Assembly: GCF_032854445.1 (NCBI RefSeq)
Contig: NC_088301.1
Location: 31,525,830 to 31,589,829 of the forward strand
Direction of reading: 5' to 3'
DNA length: 64,000 nt
DNA from: Liolophura sinensis
Lineage: Eukaryota > Mollusca > Polyplacophora > Chitonida > Chitonidae
Program-made: the position numbers and the translations under genes
Shown: positions 21,901 through 29,200 of the stretch, piece by piece
Layout of the letters: each line of letters starts with the position of its first letter
How positions within the stretch are numbered: position 1 is the first letter of the stretch
The notes under the pieces: model-generated
Databases searched by the model: none
Told to the model about the DNA's origin: nothing
What the model saw: the letters and a program-made list of their open reading frames with translations, nothing else

Positions 21901-22911
21901 ACAGTATATATAGCAATGTCAATAATACCAGCCAAAATATACTGCACATCCAACTAGCTGGTTGTTTAATGTAAACACAATTAAAGAGCTATGATCTTAT
22001 AATCAAATATATCCAAAAACTTTTGCTCTAATTGTCTCTCCCACAGCATTTACCATTAAAGTATTTTTGTTTTGTTATACTTACCATCTTTATGGAACTA
22101 TCAAAAACTAGACAGGCCTTTTCAGTGTGAAGCCAAAGATTGATGGCTTTCCATTTAAAGTTTAGGGTCATATAACGGGCATAAAAAAAAATGCAGGCCT
22201 GTGCTTTATTAGTATCTTTTCAACATTTCATATTTACAGCGGAACACTTCCTTTCGCTTGTTAAAATAATTACAAAAAACAAATACTGGCAATAAGTCAA
22301 AACAAGGAGTTGAATGCTAGCTGTCAAATGTATATGTCAGTAACTGTTGTAGAATATGAATATATGAACACAAGACATCACCATTCATGCATTCTGCAAA
22401 GTAAACATGACCTGCTTGCCAAATACTGATTGCATTTATTTTCATTGATTAAAATTTATTTCTTGCCAGGCTATATGCAATGTATCAAAAGGGACATTTT
22501 AGAAACGACAAATCCATTTACTGACGTACAGTGTCATACAATACAATCCTAACAGGCGGTCGAAAGAATAGATGTACTGGGCAATTAAATGACATCTAGC
22601 CGTCAGTTATCCCTGGAGGAGAAAAATTTAGAAAGATTACAATGGATTCTTGTTTATCAACAAGCTGAACCCTTCATAAACACATTTCCCTACAGCACTG
22701 GTGATCTTTTCGCTAGAGATGGACAACAAAGATCTAAAAGTAGATGTTAAGATCATTGCTTGATGAAGAATTCAGTCCTTTACTCATTTTGTTAAGTCAT
22801 AACATATAAAATAGCGAATTTTTCACTGAGTTTTACAATACACAAGAGCATGACAGCCAGTTATTTCATTACCTGGGGCGCCAAGAGTGTTTGCATGTGT
22901 TTCAGCTGCAT
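199..22911 (-). CDS. IFT172: IFT172, intraflagellar transport protein 172 (5' half; 26 coding exons; gene runs off the left edge)
   Basis: IFT172 is a peripheral subunit of the IFT-B complex, which carries cargo along ciliary axonemes; it has N-terminal WD40 propellers followed by a long TPR-like solenoid, about 1750 residues in vertebrates. Conceptual splicing of 26 minus-strand exons gives about 841 residues that match the family almost collinearly: [13 protein letters not shown] at the start, [63 protein letters not shown], then solenoid motifs such as [20 protein letters not shown]. Every junction has GT-AG ends (one GC-AG) and phases agree. The start at 22911 is chosen because it matches the family N terminus. 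Exons 9 and 20 have one-base frame breaks. The remaining ~900 residues must lie left of position 1. The upstream neighbour is a divergent MARVEL-type gene. Identity is very secure; whether the allele is functional depends on the breaks. Confidence 0.96.
752..823 (-). CDS. IFT172: IFT172 exon 25, residues 791-814
   Basis: 72 bases, acceptor TGCAG, donor GTAAGA, phase 0. Encodes [20 protein letters not shown] then LYER. A 54-bp minisatellite starts about 30 bases upstream of its acceptor. Confidence 0.95.
851..1540. repeat. 54-bp minisatellite, about 12.5 copies, IFT172 intron 24
   Basis: Units contain CAACATGGCAATGTTTAGC and AACACGTAAGTA; the motif CACGTAAGTA recurs at 897, 951, 1005 and so on every 54 bases to 1491. 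Units differ by a few substitutions. Because 54 is divisible by three, an 18-residue peptide repeat reads open on the minus strand, but nothing else supports coding. Confidence 0.95.
1743..1838 (-). CDS. IFT172: IFT172 exon 24, residues 759-790
   Basis: 96 bases, acceptor TGTAG, donor GTGAGT, phase 0. Encodes [20 protein letters not shown] then [12 protein letters not shown], a conserved solenoid motif. Confidence 0.96.
2352..2697 (-). mobile_element. tRNA-headed SINE, family B, near full length
   Basis: Read on the minus strand it begins with a tRNA-like head: A-box-like ACTCAGTTGGTAGTGC and B-box-like GGTCAATCC, about 2630-2695. It ends with the motif TGAAAAACTGTTAAGTGC and CACTCACTC. A second copy lies at 18432-18742. 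It sits in IFT172 intron 23. Confidence 0.75.
2803..2888 (+). mobile_element. SINE family A, internally deleted (tRNA head joined to AAAT tail)
   Basis: Starts GGGGCCTCTGTGGCCGAG, runs to CACCAATGCAG, then goes straight into AAATAAATAAAT. The whole body seen in other family A copies is missing. Confidence 0.6.
3185..3265 (-). CDS. IFT172: IFT172 exon 23, residues 732-758
   Basis: 81 bases, acceptor TGTCAG, donor GTAAAT, phase 0. Encodes [20 protein letters not shown] then QEEKAGE. Confidence 0.95.
3532..3609 (-). CDS. IFT172: IFT172 exon 22, residues 706-731
   Basis: 78 bases, acceptor CATAG, donor GTATTT, phase 0. Encodes [20 protein letters not shown] then EVAEAK, a solenoid repeat. Confidence 0.96.
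4380..4472 (-). CDS. IFT172: IFT172 exon 21, residues 675-705
   Basis: 93 bases, acceptor GTTAG, donor GTAATA, phase 0. Encodes [20 protein letters not shown] and [11 protein letters not shown], matching the VRARLA motif of the family. Confidence 0.96.
4665..4716 (-). mobile_element. SINE family B tail fragment
   Basis: Resembles the tail end of the copies at 2352 and 18432 (GTTT, GTCGT, CTTAACAA, TCATATG in order). In IFT172 intron 20. Confidence 0.35.
4785..4868 (-). CDS. IFT172: IFT172 exon 20, residues 646-674, with a one-base frame break
   Basis: Acceptor ATACAG, donor GTAAGA. It starts CYAA as expected, then one base is missing at GCTGCCTGGGGG (about 4849-4858); the next frame resumes [20 protein letters not shown] then SRQM. 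Length is 84 while the flanking phases require 85, confirming a one-base deletion. Confidence 0.9.
5441..5858. repeat. 83-bp minisatellite, 5 copies, IFT172 intron 19
   Basis: AATATCAGTATTAGCTAATG recurs at 5441, 5524, 5607, 5690 and 5773. The last four units are almost identical, which suggests recent expansion. The array ends 39 bases from the exon 19 donor. Confidence 0.93.
5897..6004 (-). CDS. IFT172: IFT172 exon 19, residues 610-646
   Basis: 108 bases, acceptor TGTCAG, donor GTGAGA. Encodes [20 protein letters not shown] and [15 protein letters not shown], the start of the helical (TPR-like) solenoid. An 83-bp minisatellite begins about 40 bases downstream of its donor. Confidence 0.96.
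6165..6275. repeat. dispersed repeat, family D (SINE-like)
   Basis: Shares TATGGCTTAA...CTTTGGCAATAT and GAGAACA with 27165-27300, preceded in both by a GAATGAATGAATG-like stretch. Probably the 3' part of an interspersed element. Confidence 0.45.
6825..6961 (-). CDS. IFT172: IFT172 exon 18, residues 565-610
   Basis: 137 bases, acceptor CTTAG, donor GTAGAT. Encodes [20 protein letters not shown] and [20 protein letters not shown], the strongly conserved end of the propeller region. Confidence 0.96.
7432..7533 (-). CDS. IFT172: IFT172 exon 17, residues 531-564
   Basis: 102 bases, acceptor TTTCAG, donor GTAATT, phase 0. Encodes [20 protein letters not shown] and [14 protein letters not shown], a conserved stretch of the second propeller. 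Confidence 0.95.
7952..8017 (-). CDS. IFT172: IFT172 exon 16, residues 509-530
   Basis: 66 bases, acceptor TTGTAG, donor GTTAGT, phase 0. Encodes [20 protein letters not shown] then VQ. Confidence 0.93.
8063..8331 (-). mobile_element. tRNA-headed SINE, family A, diverged full-length copy
   Basis: On the minus strand it has the tRNA-like head at the 8331 end (AGGGCCTCTGTGGCTGAGG), a B-box-like GAGTTCAAGTCC and the 3' motif GTAAAACACCAATCAATC. Lies in IFT172 intron 15. Confidence 0.85.
8398..8442 (+). other. G-rich tract
   Basis: Repeated runs of three to six G (GTGGGGGGTGGGGGGTAG and following), a possible G-quadruplex on the plus strand, in IFT172 intron 15. No function implied. Confidence 0.5.
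8642..8689 (-). CDS. IFT172: IFT172 exon 15, residues 493-508
   Basis: 48 bases, acceptor TTCAAG, donor GTAAGT, phase 0 both ends. Encodes [16 protein letters not shown], matching the conserved LLFRD(R/K)KLR motif. Confidence 0.94.
9086..9150 (-). CDS. IFT172: IFT172 exon 14, residues 471-492
   Basis: Acceptor TTTCAG, donor GTGTGT; encodes [20 protein letters not shown] and LE. A phase-1 junction joins it to exon 13. Confidence 0.93.
9826..9911 (-). CDS. IFT172: IFT172 exon 13, residues 442-471
   Basis: Acceptor TTGTAG, donor GTAAAC. Encodes [20 protein letters not shown] and LDLKTISI, continuing the family sequence straight on from exon 12 across the 3.4 kb intron. Confidence 0.95.
10366..13419 (-). 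repeat. tandem array of IFT172 exon 12 copies with splice donors, 35 units
   Basis: Units of mostly 88 bases, some 81-82, each carry on the minus strand the coding text [20 protein letters not shown], ending ATCAG then the donor GTGAGT. I count 35 donor-bearing copies from about 10375 to 13311; only the first in gene order (13316-13419) has the exon's 5' part and acceptor. Units at 11240-11321 and 12534-12615 keep the exon-like GAGTTAGTCCTGGTAGAATA, whereas most have a longer linker containing ACATGTAGTCATGAGAG. The distal unit (10366-10400) is the most diverged. A block of about 1.29 kb inside the array is itself duplicated. Confidence 0.95.
13316..13419 (-). CDS. IFT172: IFT172 exon 12, residues 408-442; parent of the tandem exon array
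   Basis: Acceptor TTTTAG before GTCTGC, donor ATCAG then GTGAGT; 104 bases. Encodes [16 protein letters not shown], then [18 protein letters not shown]. It is the only copy with the 5' part of the exon and an acceptor; 34 shortened copies of its 3' part and donor follow downstream in intron 12. The last codon is split AG/T with exon 13 (Ser). Confidence 0.95.
13797..13960 (-). mobile_element. SINE family A, decayed and 5'-truncated
   Basis: TTATTTATTTATTTG tail, then an imperfect match to the family A body (TTAAACACCATACTCAAG, CAGGGTAGAGCCCAGGG). The tRNA-like head is missing. Lies in IFT172 intron 11. Confidence 0.65.
14191..14244 (-). CDS. IFT172: IFT172 exon 11, residues 390-407
   Basis: 54-base microexon-like unit, acceptor GTACAG, donor GTAAGT, phase 0 both ends. 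Encodes [18 protein letters not shown], aligned with the conserved GGNEK motif of the family. Confidence 0.94.
14702..14863 (-). CDS. IFT172: IFT172 exon 10, residues 336-389
   Basis: 162 bases, phase 0 both ends, acceptor CATAG, donor GTAAGT. Encodes [20 protein letters not shown] and [20 protein letters not shown], second propeller of IFT172. Confidence 0.96.
15744..16021 (-). mobile_element. tRNA-headed SINE, family A, full length
   Basis: Minus-strand head GGGGCCTCCATGGCTCAGTT with A box, B-box-like GAGTTCAAGTCC, body with CCCCCGGGCTCTGCCCGG, and an (AAAT)n tail at 15744-15765. In IFT172 intron 9. Confidence 0.92.
16357..16453 (-). CDS. IFT172: IFT172 exon 9, residues 304-335, with a one-base frame break
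   Basis: Acceptor TGCAG; donor is CAG then GCAAGT, a GC-AG intron. The frame opens GTLCGGV as in the family, then one extra G (near 16429-16433) throws it into a stop. In the shifted frame it continues [20 protein letters not shown]. Exon length is 97, whereas the flanking phases require 96, which independently shows the insertion. Confidence 0.9.
16600..17085. repeat. 30-bp minisatellite nested in a larger duplicated unit, IFT172 intron 8
   Basis: Seven copies of a 30-base unit (TGTAAGCAACTGTGGACGTG plus about 10 bases) at 16708-16918. The flank GTAACAAGGTGCCCCT to GCCATGTAAGCAA at 16610-16715 is repeated at 16935-17040, and a third start appears near 17072. The 30-base period makes several frames on both strands open at once, so long open frames here are artefacts. 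Confidence 0.93.
18011..18134 (-). CDS. IFT172: IFT172 exon 8, residues 262-303
   Basis: Acceptor TTTAG, donor GTAAGT. Encodes [20 protein letters not shown] and [18 protein letters not shown]. Its 3' end plus the donor-side intron has a decayed copy at about 19149-19275. Confidence 0.95.
18432..18742 (-). mobile_element. tRNA-headed SINE, family B, second copy
   Basis: Matches 2352-2697 along its length: GTTTAATGTCGTACTTAACA, GCCTCCTTGTTGCAGGA, AACCAGTCGTTGCACT, ACCCAGGAT and ACCTGGATCTACC. In IFT172 intron 7. Confidence 0.75.
18800..19014 (-). CDS. IFT172: IFT172 exon 7, residues 191-262
   Basis: Longest exon seen, 215 bases, acceptor ATACAG, donor GTCAGT. Encodes [20 protein letters not shown] and [20 protein letters not shown], two adjacent WD40 blades. 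The Arg codon at its end is split with exon 8. Confidence 0.95.
19149..19275 (-). pseudogene. relic duplicate of IFT172 exon 8 3' end and its donor-side intron
   Basis: Aligns, with substitutions and small gaps, to 17915-18039: both read AAATTTGGTAAA, CTTT...ATGACA, GATGTA(C/T)TTAC and GTC/AGC TAGAGCC. About 28 bases of exon and the donor (here GTAAATAC) are kept. It lies in intron 6, about 1235 bases from the source. Confidence 0.65.
19417..19448 (-). pseudogene. relic duplicate of IFT172 exon 6 3' portion
   Basis: TCACCACTGCCTTCATCGTC and the following A run match exon 6 at 19481-19512 with one or two differences. It lies just downstream (in gene order) of the true exon in intron 6. Confidence 0.65.
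19474..19561 (-). CDS. IFT172: IFT172 exon 6, residues 161-190
   Basis: Acceptor TTTCAG, donor CAG then GTAAGC. Encodes [20 protein letters not shown], then DDEGSGDSQ, a WD40 blade. About 30 bases of its 3' part reappear in the following intron at 19417-19446. Confidence 0.95.
20149..20228 (-). CDS. IFT172: IFT172 exon 5, residues 135-161
   Basis: Acceptor CTTTCAG, donor GTAAGT. Encodes [20 protein letters not shown], matching the family; the Asn codon at its end is split with exon 6 (AA/T). Confidence 0.94.
20499..20604 (-). CDS. IFT172: IFT172 exon 4, residues 99-134
   Basis: Acceptor TTTCAG, donor GTAATT. Encodes [20 protein letters not shown] and then [15 protein letters not shown], a WD40 blade. 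106 bases, entering in phase 2 and leaving in phase 0. Confidence 0.95.
21075..21187 (-). CDS. IFT172: IFT172 exon 3, residues 62-99
   Basis: Between acceptor CAG before TATGGG and donor GTATGC. Encodes [20 protein letters not shown], a WD40 blade highly conserved in IFT172. A Trp codon is split (TG/G) with exon 4. Confidence 0.95.
21441..21584 (-). CDS. IFT172: IFT172 exon 2, residues 14-61
   Basis: Acceptor AACAG before GATGGG, donor AAA then GTGAGT; 144 bases, phase 0 at both ends. Encodes the first WD40 blade ([20 protein letters not shown], then [20 protein letters not shown]). A SINE tail lies only about 20 bases upstream of the acceptor. Confidence 0.95.
21606..21842 (-). mobile_element. 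tRNA-headed SINE, family A, beside IFT172 exon 2
   Basis: Family A body and B-box-like GAGTTCAAGTCC on the minus strand, with an A/T-rich tail at 21586-21615 that runs into the exon 2 acceptor. Same orientation as IFT172, in intron 1. Confidence 0.8.
21856..21899. repeat. (TA)n microsatellite
   Basis: About 21 TA dinucleotides next to the SINE head. Confidence 0.95.
22873..22911 (-). CDS. IFT172: IFT172 exon 1 (coding), residues 1-13
   Basis: Start codon to CCCCAG, then donor GTAATG. Encodes [13 protein letters not shown], the typical IFT172 N terminus. Ends in phase 0. Confidence 0.93.
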
Positions 22912-23224
22912 ACTGCTAGGTGAGTTACAGCCAGAAACAAAAATCTGAAAGAGATAACACTTTTCTCGTGTCACACAGTTTCTGAAATGTTTATGGAATG
23001 CTAGGCTGCGCCTCGTTCTCAAACTGAGGTGTTGTATTCTGAGCCGCCCAGAGACACGCTGTAAGAGGGGTTTATTTTATTTAGACATTACATAACTTAT
23101 CCATAACCAAATTTATCATCAAACTGTTAATCGATTGTTCAAAAATTCTTCAAAAATATATCTAATGACGGTTTATATTGAATTCAAGCACAACATGTAA
23201 GACACTGTTTCGTAATACGAGAAA
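22912..23224. promoter_or_regulatory. probable bidirectional promoter between IFT172 and the MARVEL-type gene
   Basis: 313 bases separate two divergent start codons. No TATA box stands out and I did not recognise a clear RFX X-box, which many ciliary genes carry. The role is inferred from layout only; transcription starts cannot be placed. Confidence 0.5.
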
Positions 23225-23287
23225 ATGGGTGTGGGAAGTGTTCGTCTGTTTTCTATGCCTTCCAACTTCATCCGTGTTGTTGAATTG
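23225..23287 (+). CDS. MARVEL-type gene exon 1, residues 1-21
   Basis: ATG in a favourable context to GAATTG, then donor GTAAGT. Encodes MGVGSVRLFSMPSNFIRVVE plus L, a PSNFIRVVE-type lead into TM1. Phase 0, matching exon 2. Confidence 0.8.
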
Positions 23288-26200
23288 GTAAGTTGGACGG
23301 CAGTACACAACAATAATTGCTAATAACTATTTTATGTAATAACGGAGGTAAGGGAGAAGAAAGCAAATTGAAGTAGAATTTCATCGAAAAGTGTCTTGCT
23401 TGATGTCGAAATCTAGCGTCTAGATAATATCTTGCGTTGTCAAGTAAACTTAGAATGTATCGGTGTACATTTACATTTTCTGTCTGTCTGTATATTACGC
23501 CTTCCGTTCCCCCTCAAGAAAGCGTTATGACTTTCAGTCCGGGTAATTTAGCCTAGAAGAGAAAATCTTCTTGATATGCGCCCTGACAGCTGTCAGATGT
23601 GTAAAAAAATTAAGTTCATTTTTTTTTAAATGATCCCCAGTGTGTACCGGTACCTTTCGAAGCAGCAAACATAGCAGATAGATAACCTGATGTCCCCTGA
23701 ATCAAATTTGATCATGTAAAATAGTGAAAACCATAGAATCATTCATCAGGAAATTTACTTCACTGTGATTTTCATGGTTCAAATAGTATTCCAATAAAGT
23801 ATCATTTCTAAGGAAAAATTACCCCAGCCATGTAGTACCGTTGTGTTTTCAAGACAGCAGCCATGTATTTAAAATGGGTGAGTACAATTTCAGGAATGGC
23901 AATGGGAAGGGCCTTTGTTACAAAGTGGAGTTGACCAGCTAGAGATAAGTCGAGTGCTAATTCAATCTGCCACCAGTTCCGCACCATGTCACAGTGGGTG
24001 CTGTAACTGTAGGTTTACCAGGGATAGATATGGAGACGGTCCAAATTTTTTAAGTTTACCTGGTTTACACCACATTTTTCAGTAAGTTCAGTTTACTGAT
24101 TAACATAGCTGCGTTTTCTTCAAAGCTCTGGTGAGAAATCAGTACATTAAATGCGCCGCTGGCATGACATAAGTGATGAATGCTTGACATGAAACACTAT
24201 AATCAAATGAATACTAGTTTATAGGTGTTCAAACACCAGTCAAACAAATCTGGAAATAAATGATAGGCCCGGTTCTCGGGGGTAATTAGGTTGAACATCA
24301 TGTCCAAGTCAAGTAATTAGTGTAATGTAACATTTTCCCTTATTGTACTCATGTCAGATCAAGTCTAGTTTATTTGCATAATTATGCCACAGTGACATAG
24401 GCTAAATGTAAGATACATCCATTTAAGTAATTAAAAGAAAAAATGAGAGAAATGCTAGAGAAAAGCATGGCAGTTACATGTATATTCATGACATTACTTA
24501 AACTTATTTTAGGCGTATTAATTGGCTGTCATATGGAGACCAATAAATATATATTTTCATTAAATGCAGTAGGAATACGCATATTCTGACTGAGGTTAAA
24601 TTTTGCATGGTTTTACTATTATACAGTAACAATTCAATGGAGAAATATACATGCAGTCATTGCAGTGAGTACTTTATATTTTGTGGAAGTTTCAAGTAGT
24701 GGGCAAGTTTGGAGATTAAATCAAGAACTATGTGTCTATGTGCTTTGCTCTGTTTCCAGGTGTTGTCCCTGGTGGCATTTGGCTTGGTACTTGACTGGAA
24801 TTGTGGAGGGGTCACCTACAGTGACTTAAGCCAGGGAGATGTCAACATCATTAACAATCTCAACTTCTTCATCGCCATATCCATTATCAGCTTCCTTGTT
24901 GCCCTTGTAATATGCCTCATCACTGTTCTTGAGCTTAAAAACTTTACCTCCTTACTGGTAAGATATTAGATAGTGTTTGTCTTCAGACATTGCAAACATT
25001 TATTAGGAAAATGACGCTAAAAATAATTTTTTTCTGTCACTAAAGATGCAAGCTTCACAAAATTGTGCAAATCATTTCTCTACACCCCATAGTTCTCCCA
25101 GAATGTTGAAAAACATTGGTTGCAGAGGTGGTTGAGAAAGTTAAAGAATTTGGGTACATCTATATGTTAACAAATAACACTGGGTCTTTGCTGGCTGAGA
25201 CAATCTAACAAATCAGTAAGCAAAATCAGCATTTCAGGAGACTAGCCAGTTCACGCAGGTTTGGGTGAAACAAGTTACGGCCCTGCAAACTGACATGGCC
25301 TACAAATGTGATTTTAGTGTAATTTCCAGATGGAACACTAGTATGCATCTTGGGTAGGCCTGTCTGGCTCAATGGCATCGTTAGCTGCTGCCCATAAAAT
25401 CACGTGTTTTAGCCATGTTACTTTGCGAGAGCTCCCACCTTGTCTTGCCTAAACTTGCGTGGACTTGGGAGACTCCTGAAATGCTGAGCCGGCTAATACG
25501 ATATGAGGTTATATCTACATATCCAGCTCCAGCTGTCTTTGGCTGGGTTTGCCAAGGCTTTAGACCAGACATCCTCAACTTGAGTGATGTACTTCATCAT
25601 CAGAATCATGTATGATGTAAACTGGTTACTATTTCAAATCATTTCCATCTGAATACTGCGATTAGTTGTTCAGATGCATGAACCAGTGATTGTTGGTTTT
25701 CCCTGGTTGACTCCACCCATCAAATTAACCACCAGTGAAAACAGGTGATAAACAGCAGTCAAATCAAAGCAAATTTATCATTAATAGAGGAGTTTCAAGT
25801 TCAAACAGTTCTGGGGCCTCCGTGGCTCAGTTGGTTAGCGCGCTAACGCAGCACAATGGCCCAGGAGTCTCTCACCAATGCGGTCGCTGTGAGTTCAAGT
25901 CCAGCTCATGCTGGCTTTCTCTCCGGCCGTATGTGAGAAGGTCTGTCAGCTACCTGCGGATGGTCGTGGGTTTCCCCTGGGTTCTGCCCGGTTTCCACCC
26001 ACCATAATGCTGGCCGCCGTCGTATAAGTGAAATATTCTTGAGTACGGCGTAAAACGCCAATCAAAAAAAAAAAAGAAAAATCAAAGTTCTGTAGCATGT
26101 TGTGTGTCAAAAATCTTAGGCAACTAGTTTTGATCATATTTAACATGGGCATCTGAAAATTTCAAACAAAGTACTGTAGAGTAGAGGAACAATGAAGAAA

Positions 26201-29200
26201 ATAGAGGAGCTGATCATTTCTTAACTTGAGAAGTTTCGGAAGGAAAGATGTTTCATGTATGTATCTGGAAGACTGTGAGATAAGTGATCAGTAAACTAAT
26301 GTCAACATAGATTGTCTAACATATTTCAAAAGTCACATGACACAGTAGGACTATTTTTACTTTTAACAACAAAAGATTTTGAACTCATATCTCCCCAATT
26401 TTTCTATCTGTGAAGTCTACATCTAAAGACTGAGCTCATTGTGCATCAAAGAAAGTCATGAATCCATGGCAGTGTACGGTGTAAATTTAATATGGTTATG
26501 TTGTTTCATCAGAATATATCACAGTTTTCATTGCTGACTAAATCACTAGTGTGGTTGTTGTGAGTAAAGTCCAGCTCATGTCCTCTGCGGATGTATGTTT
26601 GAAGGTCTTCCAGCAACCTGCAGATGGTCGTGGGATTCCCCTGGGCTCTACCTGGTTTCCTCCCATAGTCCTGGCCGCCATCATATAAGTGAAATATTCT
26701 TGAGTATATAGTTAAAACACCAGCTAAACAAATGATTGACTATACATAATGTATTATGTTTTCTCTTTTTGTTTAGGATGTTATTTTAAGTGGAACATTC
26801 GCCTTATTCTGGCTGATAGCATCACTGGTGATGTATGCTGGTCTCACCTCAATCGCTTACTCGCAATCCATTAAGGAAGCTAACATCTCATTTACAAGTC
26901 TGGAGGCGGCCATTGTAAGTGCTTGGTACACGATTTAATTTATCTTAATAATATTTCATATTACAAAACTTTTGGATCTCCATATGCAATGTACTAAAAT
27001 GATGAATGTTGTCCTTATGAGTCACATGATTCCGATTATAGCTGCACTAATGTTCACTCCAACATGAGCATTTTTTGCTTTTGTTGCTGAAAACACAGCA
27101 TGAGGAGATAAGCAAAGTACCTGTGGACCCATTGTCAGTATGCTGTTAGTGGTTATAGGGTACCAGAAACGAATGGATGAATGGCTATGGCTTAATACCA
27201 CTTTGGCAATATTGCAGCCGATTGTGCAGCGAGAACATGTTTAAAAGATGATTCATTACGATGGGAACATCCAAAATCAAACAAAGATAGAGGGATATTT
27301 GCCAAACAATCAGAGCAACCATGAAAGACAAGTTTTAGGACAACTATGATGAACAAAAATCATTTAAAATTAATTGAATATAATTCTTATACAATGGCCT
27401 TCTATATCATAAAATATAGTTCTTATACCATGAACTTGAAAATACATTTGAAATACATGTATTTATTTACAGCATTGCCAACAACACTGATTGTAGCAAT
27501 GACACAAACCTGTGAAGATCAAATGATGTGAAACTATTCTGTTCTTCGGGCCCACATGTGAGAGCTCTAAGTTAGTTGCCTTTTATGCTGCTTAGAGGGC
27601 TGAGGTTCTATTCTACCCTATACCTCCTGGGGTCTCCGGAGGTATAGGGTATCGTGTCAGGTGTCTGAGTTATGGTGTTAATTACAGTTAGTGAGGCAGC
27701 ACAGCGGTATGTGCTAAAACTGCTACTGATCTGCTACAAGGAGACACTGGATTGACATAACACCTGATATAAACAAACCTAATTTCAAACCTTTATGGGT
27801 TTTTTTGTACAGAATGTCAATAGGAAAGGTCTGTGAACTTAAACTTATTAAAGAATGACTTTGATAGCTACATGTATCCAAGTAAATATGACAGCTTATT
27901 ATTTCACAATGCAAGAATTCCTTTTATTAATAGGTGAGTTTCAAGTAGGAACTCTTTTGTCGCCAAAGGTAAAAACAGTCCTACCGTGCCATGTGAATGG
28001 TGAAAAATGTTACGCAACCCTTGTTGAAATTGATTTACTGATCACCTGTTTTCCAGAGGCACAAGCGACACTGCTTTCCTTTAGGAACTTCTGCAATTCA
28101 CAAAACATTCAGATTTTCAGTTTTCTCTTTCATTCGTGTGCTCTAAATTACTTTTTATAACACTTTCAGACATCCATGTTATGGGGAATGGGACAAAAAA
28201 TGGTTGCCTAACATTTTTGACAAGGTCACATGATACAGTTAGACTTTTTCTGCCTTCACATTAAAAGAGTTCAAATACCAAACTCCCCTATTGATTGTGT
28301 TTTGGGATGACCATTCGACAATTACCCAGTATGATTGATATATTATACCTTATTCCATGTTTCTGTTTCTCCCATAGGGTATAGGCTTTTTCAACAGTAT
28401 ATATTTTGGAGGCAGCACATGGTTTGCCATCTCAGCACATCGTGAGTCGGATGAGTCGTCGTTTGGTCCAGCACGGCTTTCAGCTGACCTCCCTAGTGAT
28501 ATCCTCGCAGACAACGAACAGAGACACAAGATGTATGTACTTTGGCATCTCCTTACATAGACTTCACCAAGACACAGACTTCACCCTCATATAGACTTCA
28601 TCGAGAAGAAATCTTAGACTTAAGGCAAAATTTCAAATCACTTTAACATTCTTATTTCTGATGCAACAAGGTTAAAATATTGCTTCATAACGTAAATTCT
28701 GGGTATGTTATTGTACGACAAATTTTAGCTGAAATAACCGAAAGGAACATACAAAATTTAATGATTAAAATTTGGAAGCCAAAGATGGCTTCGTGATCCT
28801 GGCACCAGGGTCATGAAACTATCTCGGACTTAAGTTACACTTGTTTTATTATTCCGGAACTTAAATATGATTGATTGATTTATTTATTTATTTGTTTGGT
28901 GTTTTACGCCATACTCAAGCATATTTCAATTATACAACAGCGGTTAGCATTATGGTGGGTGGGAACCGGGCAGAGCCCAGGGGAAACCCACGACCATCCG
29001 CAGGTTGCTGACAGACCTTCCCACTTATGGCCGGAGAGGAAGCCAGCATGAGCTGGACTTGAACTCACAGCAACCACATTGGTGACAGACTCCTGGGCCA
29101 TTACACTGCGCTAGCTGAGCCACGGAGGCCCCTAAAACATGATTGAACCTAAACACTATTTTGCCAAGATGGACTAAGACATCTTTTAGTAATAAAAGAA

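Noticed and set aside
22912-23224. RFX X-box in the IFT172 promoter
   Set aside because: Expected for a ciliary gene, but I could not find a convincing match by eye; a matrix scan would be needed.
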